Source of the DNA: Apoda limacodes
Lineage: Eukaryota > Arthropoda > Insecta > Lepidoptera > Limacodidae
NCBI GenBank assembly: GCA_946406115.1
Contig: OX291545.1
Coordinates: 7,068,001-7,132,000, forward strand
Direction: 5' to 3'
Length of the DNA: 64,000 nt
Within the stretch, counting starts at the first letter, position 1; each line of letters begins with the position of its first letter. The notes below the pieces were generated by a model. The model was not told the origin of the DNA. It was given only the letters and a program-made list of their open reading frames with translations, and made no database searches. Below are positions 11,401-21,298 of the stretch, in pieces. The translations under genes were made by a program, and so were the position numbers.

Positions 11401-12117
11401 TTTAATGCCGTGGGCAGGTGATCAGGTGCATGAACTATCGATTTGTAAAGATAAAAATAAAAAATAAAATAACATTTTTTTTTAAAACTCGAATCAATTC
11501 TTGCTTGAGTGACAAAATGACGCGAACCATTAGTAGGTAGGTCAATATTCAAAGAGACCGACCCTATTATGACATATCACCAATGACGCGTAGCGCAGTC
11601 CACGTGGACTTCGATAAATTTACCAATGCTAGTCTAATTACCGCCCCTACATCTTATTTGATTGGCAAGACGTGTGCTCCCACGTGCCCCGCGGGCTGCG
11701 GTCAAAACATATCAAAAAATCAGTTTTCTCTAAGACGTTACCGGTGCGGTGCTCGGCGCATCGCTGTTTACGATACGTTTGTCGCGCGAAAGTATGTCGA
11801 AATTACTTGTACTCTAACAAGGAGTACTTTGATATGGTGCAATTAGGTACAAAGCATTTACGACGGTCCTAAGCCCGTAAAAGTATGAAGAAAAATGTGC
11901 AATCATTGAATTTCTTCAAACGAACTAATTGACACCACCTGAGCGGTCAATCACCTGTAGATAAGTAGGTAACTAACTCGGGGCGCTACTCTTTTTTCAT
12001 GCATTTTGCGGATATTACAGTATCACTTCCTATCTTTTTTATTTTAAGAGATATAACCCAGATTAAGTTGTTGATGAATAGTACTTTGTAAAGTGAACCA
12101 CCCATCCACAGCATTAA
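11401..12117. other. Non-coding stretch
   Basis: Two overlapping plus-strand frames at 11,583-11,872 are open in a locally GC-richer patch but carry no motif. Nothing is called. Confidence 0.5.
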
Positions 12118-12484
12118 AACGATGTAATAACGTAACATACAATTTTTTATAAAAAAAAAAAAAATTACATATGAACCAATACCAATAAAAATTAATTAAA
12201 ATCTAATTCTTCTAAGCCTTTTTTTTAATCTGTTATATATTTTCAACTTTTACTTCAAAATACATTATAGCCTTACACTAGGTAATAACGTAATAACCAA
12301 TTTTTTATTTTTAAAAAAATATAACAAATTCACCAATACCAATAAAAAGTAATTAAAATCTAATTCTTCTAAGCATTTTTATAATCTTTTATATATTTTT
12401 AACTTTTACTTAAAAATACAATAAAGCCATACAGTAGGTAAAAACATAATAACCAAAGTTTTATTTAAAAAAAATATAACAAAT
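12118..12484 (+). repeat. 157-bp tandem repeat, about 2.3 copies
   Basis: The string ccaataccaataaaa occurs at 12,176 and 12,333, giving a period of 157 bp. Within each unit come aattaaaatctaattcttct, then tcaacttttactt or taacttttactt, then a tag of the form gcc(t/a)tacactaggtaat. A third partial unit begins near 12,470. Copies are about 85-90% identical by eye with small indels. The unit resembles the 3' UTR-like repeat at 11,340-11,400, suggesting it arose by local amplification of a LINE 3' end. Confidence 0.8.
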
Positions 12485-12515
12485 GCAAATGCATTCATCA
12501 TCTTTGTAATAGATT

Positions 12516-12537
12516 TGCTCTCTCTCTCTCTCTCTTT
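12516..12537. repeat. (CT)n microsatellite
   Basis: About ten uninterrupted CT dinucleotides between gctttg-type flanks. Confidence 0.9.
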
Positions 12538-12639
12538 GACCTTGGGTCGCTAGTGTCGTTGTAGGTTCACACCATTTGAATATGGCGAATCTAGTTTTGA
12601 TTCTTGACTGCCGGGTCAGAAAAGTTTGTTGCACTATAG

Positions 12640-13876
12640 AATGATTAAACGGAAAATGTTGAACACGGCTGTCAAATTAAAAAAATAACAGACAATCTGG
12701 AGACTGCGCAGCCGACCATTATTTTTCTAAAGGAGACGCAGGTATCCTGCCCGGCCGAAACATCATACCTAAATTATCCCGGCTACAAACTCGAGCACAA
12801 TTTCGTGAGTCGTGCCGGTGTATGCAATGTGTATGTGCGTCTAAGCCTTGAAGACAGGGAGTTGTCGATATTGTGGGTGCCCGTAGATCGCGGCGGCTTC
12901 ACCCATATCTATGCGTGCCTTTACAGGTCTCACAGCAGTGACACGGATGTGACTCGACTCTTCAAGCTCCTGATTTTGACGAATGACAAAGTTCTAGAGC
13001 AATATCCCACACAGAACTAGTTATTTTGGAAAACTAACACACACCATCATGAGTAGCTCAGTTCTCGAACCAATAACTACTCAGGGATATCTGCTCATGG
13101 ATTTTCTCTGATATATGGATTCTCTCAGCTGGTACTTTCTTCAGCAAGAATACCAGATATAGATACCCATACGAGCTTCTTACTGGACCTTCTGCTGACT
13201 ACACGTCCGGACGAATAGTCCGTCTCAGTAGATGCACCTCTTACCTCCTCAGACGACTATCTCGTTCGAATTCAATCGCATTCGCATGACGCACACGATC
13301 CAATTCTTTTGGGCCAACTAATTGGCGTCGTGTGTGAAATTATAAGTGGGCAGTTAGACTGGGATGGATTCCGTGTATTATATATAGCCTGGACATCGAG
13401 TCTGGCACCTTCTTCTATCGAAATTGGCATTATACTGTATATAAGGAATGCCTGAGAATTTGTGCAAATGAGTGGCTAGCTTTTTGTCCAGCAGACGCAT
13501 ACGAGCCGTAGTTGACGGTAGTTGCTCCGATAACATGGACATATTAATGCTGGTGTCCCGCAAGGCTCTGTGCTGTCTCCTACGTACTGTACGTACGTTT
13601 GTAGTCCATAGCAATGCATGTTGTTTATTCACAGTACTGGAGACGCTTATTACACGGGTCATGCAAACATCCCTCGTTCTGACCTTGTGGAGGAAAGCGT
13701 GGAGAACTTGTGTCTAAAATCGAGACCACTCTGTCCAAGGACTCTGACTGGGGACGGGCAAACTTGGTCCGTTTCAACCCTACAAAGACACAAGTTTGCG
13801 CGTTAATTGTAAGAAAACCCCGTTCACTAAGATCTTACAATTCCAGAACACTCCCCTCACCATTTCCAGGGGTAGC
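12640..13876 (+). pseudogene. LINE A, 5' part (endonuclease and RT remnants), split by an insertion
   Basis: This plus-strand CR1/jockey-type LINE is broken by many indels. Recognisable pieces in order are AETSYLNYPGYKLEHNF and SRAGVCNVYVR, then DRGGFTHIYACLYRSHS at 12,889-12,945, from the endonuclease. DLLLTTRP and an SSD-type end follow near 13,180-13,250. The RT signature AGVPQGSVLSPT is near 13,549-13,585, followed by STGDAYYTGHANIPRSD and LVRFNPTKTQVCA. It stops after NTPLTISRGS at 13,876, exactly where the LINE B fragment begins, and continues at 14,675. The metal-binding YADD is not preserved. Other LINE A pieces occur throughout the window. Confidence 0.8.
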
Positions 13877-14674
13877 AAGAAAAGTGACGTTTACAAAGTG
13901 AATACAAGAAGTAAAAATAAGCTCTTGGTGCATGATACACGTCTACACAAAATTAGAAACTTTTTTATAGGGCAACTAGCTTCTGCCAGCTGCTTCGCCC
14001 GCTCTAAATTTCATTATTGGCGTAGGGTCTTACGGCAACTCCTCAATTATAGAAAAAAAACAAACAATCAAATCTTTCCTCTTTAATGGCATAATACATT
14101 CGTGTCTGTGAAACCATGGAAATACACATACAATATTTCAACCCAATCGGTCAAGCCATTTAGTAGTTGCCATATCGACAGCGGCGCCACCTATCGGGTC
14201 CAATCGTATTTTTAAATCATCCAGGAAACCATCGAAATAACCATATAAAATTTCAACCCAATCGGTTCAGCCTTTTAGAAGTTTTGTGAAAAAGAGAAGT
14301 ACGGAAGGATAATTCTTACTACCCGTTGTCCTATTACCCGTTTTTACGTAGGAATGAAACATTTTCCCGCGGTAAAAAGTAGCCTACGTTCATCAGGGAT
14401 AATGTCGGCTTCTAACGGTAAAAGAATTTTTTAAAGCGGTCTAGTAGTTTCGGAGCTTATTCAATACAAACAAACTCATTCAATACAAAAAACTGTATTT
14501 TTATGACGATATGTACCAGTTATGTTGTTAACCCAAGTTTTTTTTAAAAAGAGTAACTATCGAGTTTCTTGCTGGATTGTTCACGCTAGGGTTTAAATTA
14601 ATAACTTTGATGATTCAGAAGTGTTTAAAAACCTAATTTGAATATAAAAAAAATGAGTTCGAGTTTGAAATTAT
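13877..14674 (+). mobile_element. LINE B 3' fragment nested in LINE A (itself interrupted)
   Basis: It begins aagaaaagtgacgtttacaa and encodes KSDVYKVNTRSKNKLLV, the C-terminal block of LINE B. Its 3' UTR reappears at about 14,545-14,674 as gagtaactatcgagtttctt, then ttgatgattcagaagtgttt and a tail ending gagtttgaa. A Helitron-like segment separates the two halves. LINE A sequence flanks both sides: ...ISRGS up to 13,876, and IGILGIDITSD from 14,675. The 5' junction shares AGC between host and insert. The fragment is strongly 5'-truncated. Confidence 0.8.
13976..14513 (-). mobile_element. Helitron-like element nested in LINE B
   Basis: The left boundary is exact. LINE B reads ...gggcaa to 13,975, then CTAG (13,976-13,979) begins ctagcttctgccagc, the reverse complement of the gctggcaaaagCTAGT end of other Helitron-like copies here. 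The intact LINE B at 3,830 continues AATG at this point, so insertion was between A and T, as Helitrons do. Inside are the TATCGGGTCCAAT core repeat and a block gtagcctacgttcatcaggg ending in Helitron-type spacer text. The far boundary is uncertain (14,480-14,545), and more than one element may be stacked here. Confidence 0.6.
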
Positions 14675-15262
14675 GCATTGGGATCCTTGGTATTGACATC
14701 ACCAGCGATGTTCAGTTCCGAGATCATTTGCAGGACAAGGTGAAGCTAGCGTCCAAAAAACTTGTTGTATTCAACAGTGCGAAGCTGCCAGCGTCGGGGT
14801 AAAAGCTTTCAAAGTCGCCAGTCCGGCCGACTCGGTTCAACGACGGGCTGTGAGAATCTTCGACGACCCTAAACTCGCAAGCCGTAGAACCTTTAAGTCT
14901 GAGGAGAGACTGCCTCCCTGTGTGTGTTCTACCGCTTGTATAATGGGATGTGTTCTGAAGAATTGTTCAAACTACTACCCACGGCTACTTTCTACCATCG
15001 CACCGCTCGCCATCGACAGAGAATTCAACCTCACACTTAAGAACCTAAGTGGTGGTAAAAAAACTATACGTGATAATGCGGTTACAATGAATCTTCCTCC
15101 CGCTTAGGTTGTGGAATAAGATCCCTGCCAAGGTTTTCTCTACTGACTACAGCATAGGATTCTTCAAGAAGTTATTAGATTTTTTAAGGGTGGGCAACCG
15201 GTCGGTGACTGCTTACCATAAGGTTGACCGCACGCTTGTTTGACACCTTAGTGGTATAAAAA
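14675..15262 (+). pseudogene. LINE A, 3' part resuming after the nested insertion
   Basis: Resumes with IGILGIDITSDVQFRDHL and KVKLASKKL. Decayed pieces of the C-terminal domain follow: a lost QRRAVRI segment, PLSLRRD in a shifted frame, LPLRLWNKIPAKVFSTDY and FFKK. It ends with the family's 3' signature caccttagtggtataaaa at 15,243-15,262. Compared with 19,409-20,120 it has several deletions, including the YCCHLWAGAP region. Confidence 0.8.
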
Positions 15263-15892
15263 AACCAAGCATAGAGATAAGAAATTTTTTTTTAGGTCTT
15301 ATTTTTTAAAAATAAAAATTAGAGCTGAAATAAATAAATATTATAAATAAAAATTATAGTGGTTATAAGACAACCAACTCAAAAAAAAAAGTTAGAAATA
15401 TTTTTAAATTAAAAACATAGGTAACGACATATCTTTTAATAACAAAAAGTTTTTATTGCACTCTACGAGCATACTACGAGTAGCCCCACGGTATCATCTG
15501 TAAGAACCCTTGAGAGGCATAAAAAGATTTAACCTTTTTTTTTCAGCTACGCCTGTACTAAAAATAAGAACAATTGGATGCTTGGTGTTGGAGCTAAGAA
15601 ATCAAACGGACTTCAGCTCATTATATTATAACACCATCACGACACCTATCCCAGGTTCTCTGGCGAAAAAATAAATAATTCCCAACATCCACTTTTCAGT
15701 GTTTGTCACAACGTGATAAATATTGAGCTCTCGCCATTAATCGGACAAAAGTCATACTTGCTCGAAAAAAATTGTCCGAATATACAAAAATTGAGCCTTC
15801 TTGTAGCTTACAAATCGAACCCCAGACCTTCGACACATCACACAGACTGTAATCGGGAAATCACTTTATGCCCTGATAAACGAGTGTCACCC
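15263..15892. other. AT-rich non-coding stretch
   Basis: No gene seen. A short segment near 15,805-15,850 (aatcgaaccccagacc) weakly resembles an inverted tRNA B box but has no accompanying A box, so no SINE is called. Confidence 0.5.
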
Positions 15893-16044
15893 ATACGTAT
15901 ATTATAAATGCGAATGTAACGTCTGTCTGTTTCCTCTTCACGCGTAGCGGTACGCGGAACTGATGTAGAAGAAATTTAGTATGGAGTTGTTTGAGTCCCG
16001 GGGAGGGACATAGAATAGTTTTTATCCCGAAATTCATATCCATA
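15893..16044 (+). repeat. Helitron-like remnant truncated by a second Helitron
   Basis: Text tattataaatgcgaatgtaa, gtctgtctgtttcc and gacatagaatagtttttatc matches the front half of the neighbouring elements. It stops at 16,044 with the base A, directly before TCTATACTAAT of the next copy, consistent with insertion of the latter at an A|T site. Confidence 0.65.
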
Positions 16045-16734
16045 TCTATACTAATATTATTAATAAGAAAGTAACTCTGTCCGTCTATATTCTGTTACCT
16101 GTTAAACCGCTAAATATTTGAAAATTTGGTATGGAGATATTGGAGTTAGGAGTACCGAGGAAGAACATAGTATAGTTTTTATCCCGAAAAAATTCAAAAG
16201 TTCCCGCGTATAACCGAGCTTAAACGAACTATAGCATGCTACAGCAAACCTTATCAGTATAATTAAGGAGTTGACGTAAGAATCCAACGCCGATAACCAA
16301 ATTTAGGGCGGGTGGAGCCGCTGGCAAAATTCATTAATTACCAGCTATCCCATTAATAATTATTATTATAAATGTGAAAATTGGGATGTTTGGTTGTTTG
16401 TTACTCAATCGCGCTTCAAACACTGGATGGATCAGAATGAAACTTGGCACCGAATAGGTTAGGTCCTAGAATAGTCCTAGAAAGTTCTTGTGAGAATAAC
16501 TATAACGTTTGTCACTCAATCCTGCCGCAATGGAGCAAATTTTGCACAGAGATAGTTGAAAATACGGAAAAGTACAAAGGCTACTTTTTCTCTCGGAAAA
16601 TTCAAAATTTTCCACTGGAGTAACTGTAACCGAATTCCACGAATGAACCATAGCTATAGCTTGCTATAGCAAACTTCCTTAGTATAATCAAGGAGTTGCC
16701 TTATGAATAAAACGAAGCCGCTGGCAAAAGCTAG
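16045..16734 (+). mobile_element. Helitron-like element, dimeric form (copy 1)
   Basis: It starts TCTATACTAATATTATTAAT and ends gctggcaaaagCTAG followed by T, matching the TC...CTRR(T) rule of Helitrons. It holds two related halves in tandem. The first ends gccgctggcaaaattc near 16,330. The second restarts with tattataaatgtgaaaattg near 16,360 and ends at 16,734. Each half carries a t(g/c)tatagcttgctatagcaaac-type palindromic segment. No Rep/helicase frame is present, so it is non-autonomous. The same two-part layout recurs at 31,673-32,385. Confidence 0.7.
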
Positions 16735-17257
16735 TCCTACATAAATAAACATCAATTGCTGCTATTATCACTTGAGAACGGCTTTACCGATTTGGCAATT
16801 TTTTCTTTGTTTGTAATTGTGTGGACAAGGTTTGTAGGAAATATTGTACGAAAATGGCAACACTTGTTAAACTAAAAAGTAAAATAAAACCAAATAATAC
16901 CTTATAAATGAAAGAAACGTTAAATTCCGTTTCTGACGCAAGCGTCTTAATGAATTCTTTCGATTAAGTGTCGCTTGAGTCTTCAAGTTTCTTCCCTTAA
17001 GGGTGAATAAATAAAATATTCAAGAACTTTTGATTTTATTTCTGGGACGCCATTATTAATATAAAAAAAAAGAATATTTAAATTAAGTCAAGTGTAGGTA
17101 CACCGCTTTACAACATTTATGATTTAAAAATAATTTTATTAGTTGCGAACTAATTCTGTCCGCTTTTGACGGCCGTATTTAAAACCTGAAGTCATCCATT
17201 TTACTTTGATTTAAGGATTGTATACATCAGTATTCACGCAGGAAAATATCATTTTGT
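16735..17257. other. Non-coding stretch
   Basis: Begins with a repeat-like phrase (cttgagaacggctttaccga) common beside such elements, then AT-rich unique-looking sequence. No gene seen. Confidence 0.45.
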
Positions 17258-17290
17258 CGGTCGAGTGTACACACAATAATAGGTCATTGT
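17258..17290 (+). repeat. Isolated unit of the TCGAGTGTACACAC satellite
   Basis: gtcggtcgagtgtacacaca matches the unit of the irregular array at 18,520-18,765, 1.2 kb downstream. Confidence 0.55.
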
Positions 17291-17396
17291 AAAGCAAAAT
17301 TATATTACGAAAATATTGTAATGCATGACTGAATTATAATTGTTTATAATTGTTAATATTAATATGAATTAATTATTAATAATTAATTATCAATGT

Positions 17397-17825
17397 GTGT
17401 TGCCAGTGATGACTTACGGTACAGAAACGTGGTATCTTACTGTGAGCCTCTTAAATAAGCTCAGAGTCGCACAGCGAGCTATGGAAAGACCTATGCTTTG
17501 TGTTTCTTTGCGCGATAGAATCCGAAACGAGGAAATTCGCCGAAGAACTAAGGTTAATGACATAGCTCAAACAGTTAGCAAGCTGAAGTGGCAATGGGCA
17601 GGCCACATCGCTCGTCGAACCGATAACCGATGGGGAAGAAAGGATCTCGAGTGGCAACCACGGATCGGAAGACGCAGCGTGGGTCGGCCTCCTACCAGGT
17701 GGACAGACGATCTGGTCAGAGCCGCAGGAAGTGGATGGGCGCGGGCGGCTCAGGACCGGCCGTTGTGGAGACATATATAGGGGGAGGCCTACGTTCAGCA
17801 GTGGACGTCTTTCGGCTGAAATGAC
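17397..17825 (+). pseudogene. RTE-type LINE 3' end (best copy in the window)
   Basis: A 127-codon open frame gives the C-terminus of an endonuclease/reverse transcriptase: MTYGTETWYLT, RAMERPMLCVSLRDRIRN, EEIRRRTKV, KLKWQWAGHIARRTDNRWGR, SVGRPPTRWTDDLV and GSGWARAAQDRPLW. It stops at a TAG in place of the usual GEAYVQQW continuation, which is still readable after the stop. 5' truncation at about 17,395 removes the endonuclease and the RT catalytic core. The methionine is internal, not a true start. The minus-strand frame over the same bases is a shadow. Family from memory; identity with the copy at 1-281 is direct. Confidence 0.85.
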
Positions 17826-18519
17826 GAATTTCAATACTAGTGAAATTAATTTCGTGAAATAGTCTGTGTCGCGAAATCTACAGTTGATATAGTAGAAATT
17901 ACGGCCCTATCAGCATCTGAGCTGTATTTTGCAAAACATTATGTTATTAACTAAAGTATAAAGTAAAAACCTGTCAAGGTGCCAACCGTGTCGTAGACGA
18001 ATTAAGTTAGGGTTCCGTAAAATAACAATTATTGCGTATACGAATTTAAAAAAATCTAACCTATTTTGTCATTTTCGTTGGCAGTATTTATAAAGCTTGA
18101 CTTTTTTATTTTTTTAGATTACGCGGCTTAAAGTTAAAGTTACATATAAATAACTCGATAAATATCAATTTTAGAGAAAAAGTTTCTTAAATACATTAAA
18201 TGCATTTTTAATGCCCTATCCCTATGTAATTTCTCACTTTTTTTTTCTCAGTTTCATTACCATATCTTTATGGCGGCTTACAAAACACACATCCCTGGAT
18301 TTTTTATTAGAATCTACCCAAAGACAACGGGATCATAAAGCTGTGACATACGGACAGACGGATTTTTTTGCCATTTTGGGCCAGGAACCCTAAAACTAGA
18401 GTGTATCAATATATTTACACGGTGAAATTAGCTTCGTGGCCCTAGATCTACCAAAAAATTGCGAGGTTTCTTCGTTTCATGAATTTACACGTAAAATAAT
18501 TGATGAGTTTTGTATGTAG
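17826..18519. other. Non-coding stretch with remnants of the 'gtgcgagtcgg' repeat family
   Basis: Near 18,000-18,015 (agggttccgtaaaat) and 18,296-18,395 (aatctacccaaagacaacgg, gctgtgacatacggacagac, caggaaccctaaaa) are pieces of a dispersed repeat also seen at 40,995-41,085 and 63,290-63,410. No gene seen. Confidence 0.5.
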
Positions 18520-18765
18520 ATTTGGCTCATTGATCGAGTGTACACACACAAACACACAAGAACAGAGCGTTGTGTCGATCGAGTGCACACACTAAAACAA
18601 ATTATCGTGTCAATAGAATGGAGATACATACAGGAATAGATTGTTTTGTGATTCTGGTGTCTACTATGTGCACACATTTATGTTATTGTGTCGATCGAGT
18701 ATGAATATAAATGTGTACCCATACGAATAGATTATTATGTCGATTAAGTGTACACAAATAAAAAG
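18520..18765 (+). repeat. Irregular 40-50 bp satellite array
   Basis: The phrase (t)gtcgatcgagtg(t/c)acacaca recurs near 18,530, 18,573 and 18,687, and as gtcgattaagtgtacacaaa near 18,739. Degenerate intermediates lie at 18,610 and 18,655. Units are separated by a(c/a)gaatagattattt-like text. Copies have diverged and spacing varies. It encodes nothing. Confidence 0.65.
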
Positions 18766-19408
18766 TTTTGCTACTGGGAAATCCACGGGGCCCAACTAGT
18801 ATAATAAAATTGGTTTTATGACAAAGATAGTTTCCTTTACAATACTCAAGTCATTCTTAAAGTTGTCTGGCTTCGTTAAAACGACTCTTATCAGAGTCTA
18901 TTCCGGACGGTTTAGCACTTAGTGGGCTTTGGTGCTTTGTCCCCAGAACGGTTTGAGGATATAGTCGTAAAAGCAATATTGGTTGTTTTCCGTTTATTAT
19001 CTACTATTCGGTTTTTTATCCGCTACGATTCAAAACAAATATAAACGTTTTCATTAAACCACCATAGCTCACCAGTACCTCGCTTATTGAAGTCAAACTA
19101 ATGAGTTGTACATACGCGCAACTACAGAGCAAAACTGTCATTATGTGTTAGTATACATCAAACGATGTAGACAGTTTATACATTGATTGTTTACATCACT
19201 AGATTTGTAAGAAGGGAAAACTTCGTGCAGGCAAACGTCGTTAAGAAGCCTTCACACCTCTGAGAAGAGATTTTAAAGACTTATATGTAAAATCCACTAA
19301 TGAACTGTACCCACAAAGTCCCGGCTCCCAAGTTTATGAGGGAATGCCGATGCCTTGATAGTGAGGACGTATAAGACGGTAAACATGTTGCAACGTTCGT
19401 TCCAAGAG
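18766..19408. other. Non-coding stretch
   Basis: gggcccaactagtataataa near 18,788 could be a mutated Helitron-like 3' end. Nothing else is supported. Confidence 0.45.
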
Positions 19409-20120
19409 CATTGGGATCCTTGGTGTCGACATCTCCAGCGATGTTCAGTTCCGAGATCATTTACAAGATAAGGTAAAGCTGGCGTCCCAAAAACTTGGTG
19501 TACTCAACAGAGCGAAGCAGTACTTCACGTCGGGGCAAAGGTTGTTACTTTACAAGTCGCAAGTTCGGCCCCATATGGAGTACTGCTGCCATCTCTGGGC
19601 AGGTGCACCCGGATACTAGCTTGGCCCTTTTGACTCGGTTCAACGACGGGCTGTGAGAATTGTCGACGATTCCAAACTCACTTGCGGTATCGAGCCCTTA
19701 AGTCTGAGGAGAGACTTTGCCTCACTGTGTGTGTTCTACCGCTTGTACAATGGGTTGTGTTCTGAGGAATTGTTCGAAATGATGCCCACGGCTACTTTCT
19801 ACCATCGCACCGCTCGCCATCGGCAGGGAATTCATTCTCACACTTTAGAACCTAAATGGTCGCGTACAGTGCGGTTTCAGAGAAACTTCCTCCCGCGAAC
19901 GCTTAAGTTGTGGAATGAGCTCCCTGCCAAGGTTTTCTGCAAGGACTACAGTATGGAGTTCTTCAAGAAAGAAGTTATTAGATTTCTGAAGGGTCGGCAA
20001 CGCGCAAGTGATACCCCTGGTGTTGCAAGCGTCCATAGGCTACGGTGACCGCTTACCATCAGGCGGGCCGTAAGCTTGTTTGCCACCTTAGTGGTATAAA
20101 AAAAAAAAAAAAAAAAAAAT
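19409..20120 (+). pseudogene. LINE A 3' end, best preserved copy, with one nonsense mutation
   Basis: From 19,413 the frame reads IGILGVDISSDVQFRDHL, LNRAKQYFTSGQRLLLYK and VRPHMEYCCHLWAGAP. It then meets a single in-frame TAG at 19,617-19,619, where a CAG glutamine is expected. It continues as FDSVQRRAVRIVDDS, PLSLRRDFASLCVFYRLYNG, FLPRTLKLWNELPAKVF and FLKGRQRAS, with TGA at 20,046-20,048. This is the post-RT C-terminal domain of a CR1/jockey-type ORF2. The RT core is missing through 5' truncation. The 3' UTR is about 50 bp, ending ccaccttagtggtata and then a 19-20 base poly(A) (from 20,099), so the insertion is relatively recent. Confidence 0.85.
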
Positions 20121-21298
20121 ATATATATTCAATAAAAGTGTCTTTATATTTATAAATCTCGTATTTGTTTTATGTAATTCAATTTTTCAATATTTTATAA
20201 ATTTCGTAATATTTAGTGGGCCGTTTTAAAATTTGTTAGTTCCTGTCTCAAGAAAACGTGTTTCCTAGATATAAACTAAAAAGGCAGATATAATGTCAAG
20301 AAAAAAAAAAGCGGTTCCAAGAACTCAAACTGTTAAAATATTCAATTTTAGCAAGCTTTTAGTTTTAAATAGATCTCGGTTTTTTTTTAAAAAAAGAACA
20401 TGGTATAGTTTTCTAAACATTAAATCTGCATTTCCTATTATTTTCCAAAAGTTTCATTATTCAATTTCGGTCGCAGAATGTCGTTCTTAATTGCGTTTTC
20501 GTGTAATAATTGGAATTCTGTGAAGCAAAATTGATTCACTCCTCATTCATCAAACCACAGAGCGATTACTGTAATTAATTAAATCGTCAAAACACAGCTA
20601 TAGAGCTATTTCTTAACATTTACATACATAGCTTGCTTATTTTTGTTGTTTATATAATATAATCATATATGGTGATTTTTTAATCTTATGTATAAAAAAA
20701 CTATTTGTACTATTACCAATGATCTAATGAATGCAAGTGGAGGTACTGTAAGTTAAACTTTTTTATTAAAGTTGACTTTTAATCAGCACTTTTTAATCGT
20801 CAGTTTAATTATAATTTTTGGATTCCACGGATTTGGAATGATTCATGATTTACTATAGCAAAAGGGCATTATCTGTATATTTAGATAAGATAATAGTTTT
20901 TGATGCATATGGTAAGAAAATGACAAAAAGTGTCTATCCTGCCTTCAAAGTTTGCATTTGCCGTGATGAATTTAGTGAATAGTAAAAGGAGATCTTCATT
21001 CAAATAGATCAAAAAAAAACCAAATAAGATTTTTATCCACATTGTTACACAAATTTATCATCAATATGAGCAACGTTGAACAGAAAACCTTATGTTGGTG
21101 GTGTGTTCCTAAAACTTTGGTGATCATAGTTTGATTAGTTTTCCCGAAACAGCCGACGAAGTTATATTTGGTTACTTATGTGACGGGATTAGTTTTCTTT
21201 CTTCATACAACTTTATTTCGTCATGAACAGTACACTTCATTTATACAGAACAGTAGATTTCATTTATAGGGGTTTAGGTATTGGGTATTAGTACATAA
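20121..21298. other. AT-rich non-coding stretch
   Basis: Begins with an ATATATAT run after the LINE A poly(A). Nothing else can be supported. Confidence 0.55.

Noticed and set aside
17451..17834. 127-codon minus-strand frame
   Set aside because: It is antisense to the RTE coding end, whose protein motifs are recognisable on the plus strand.
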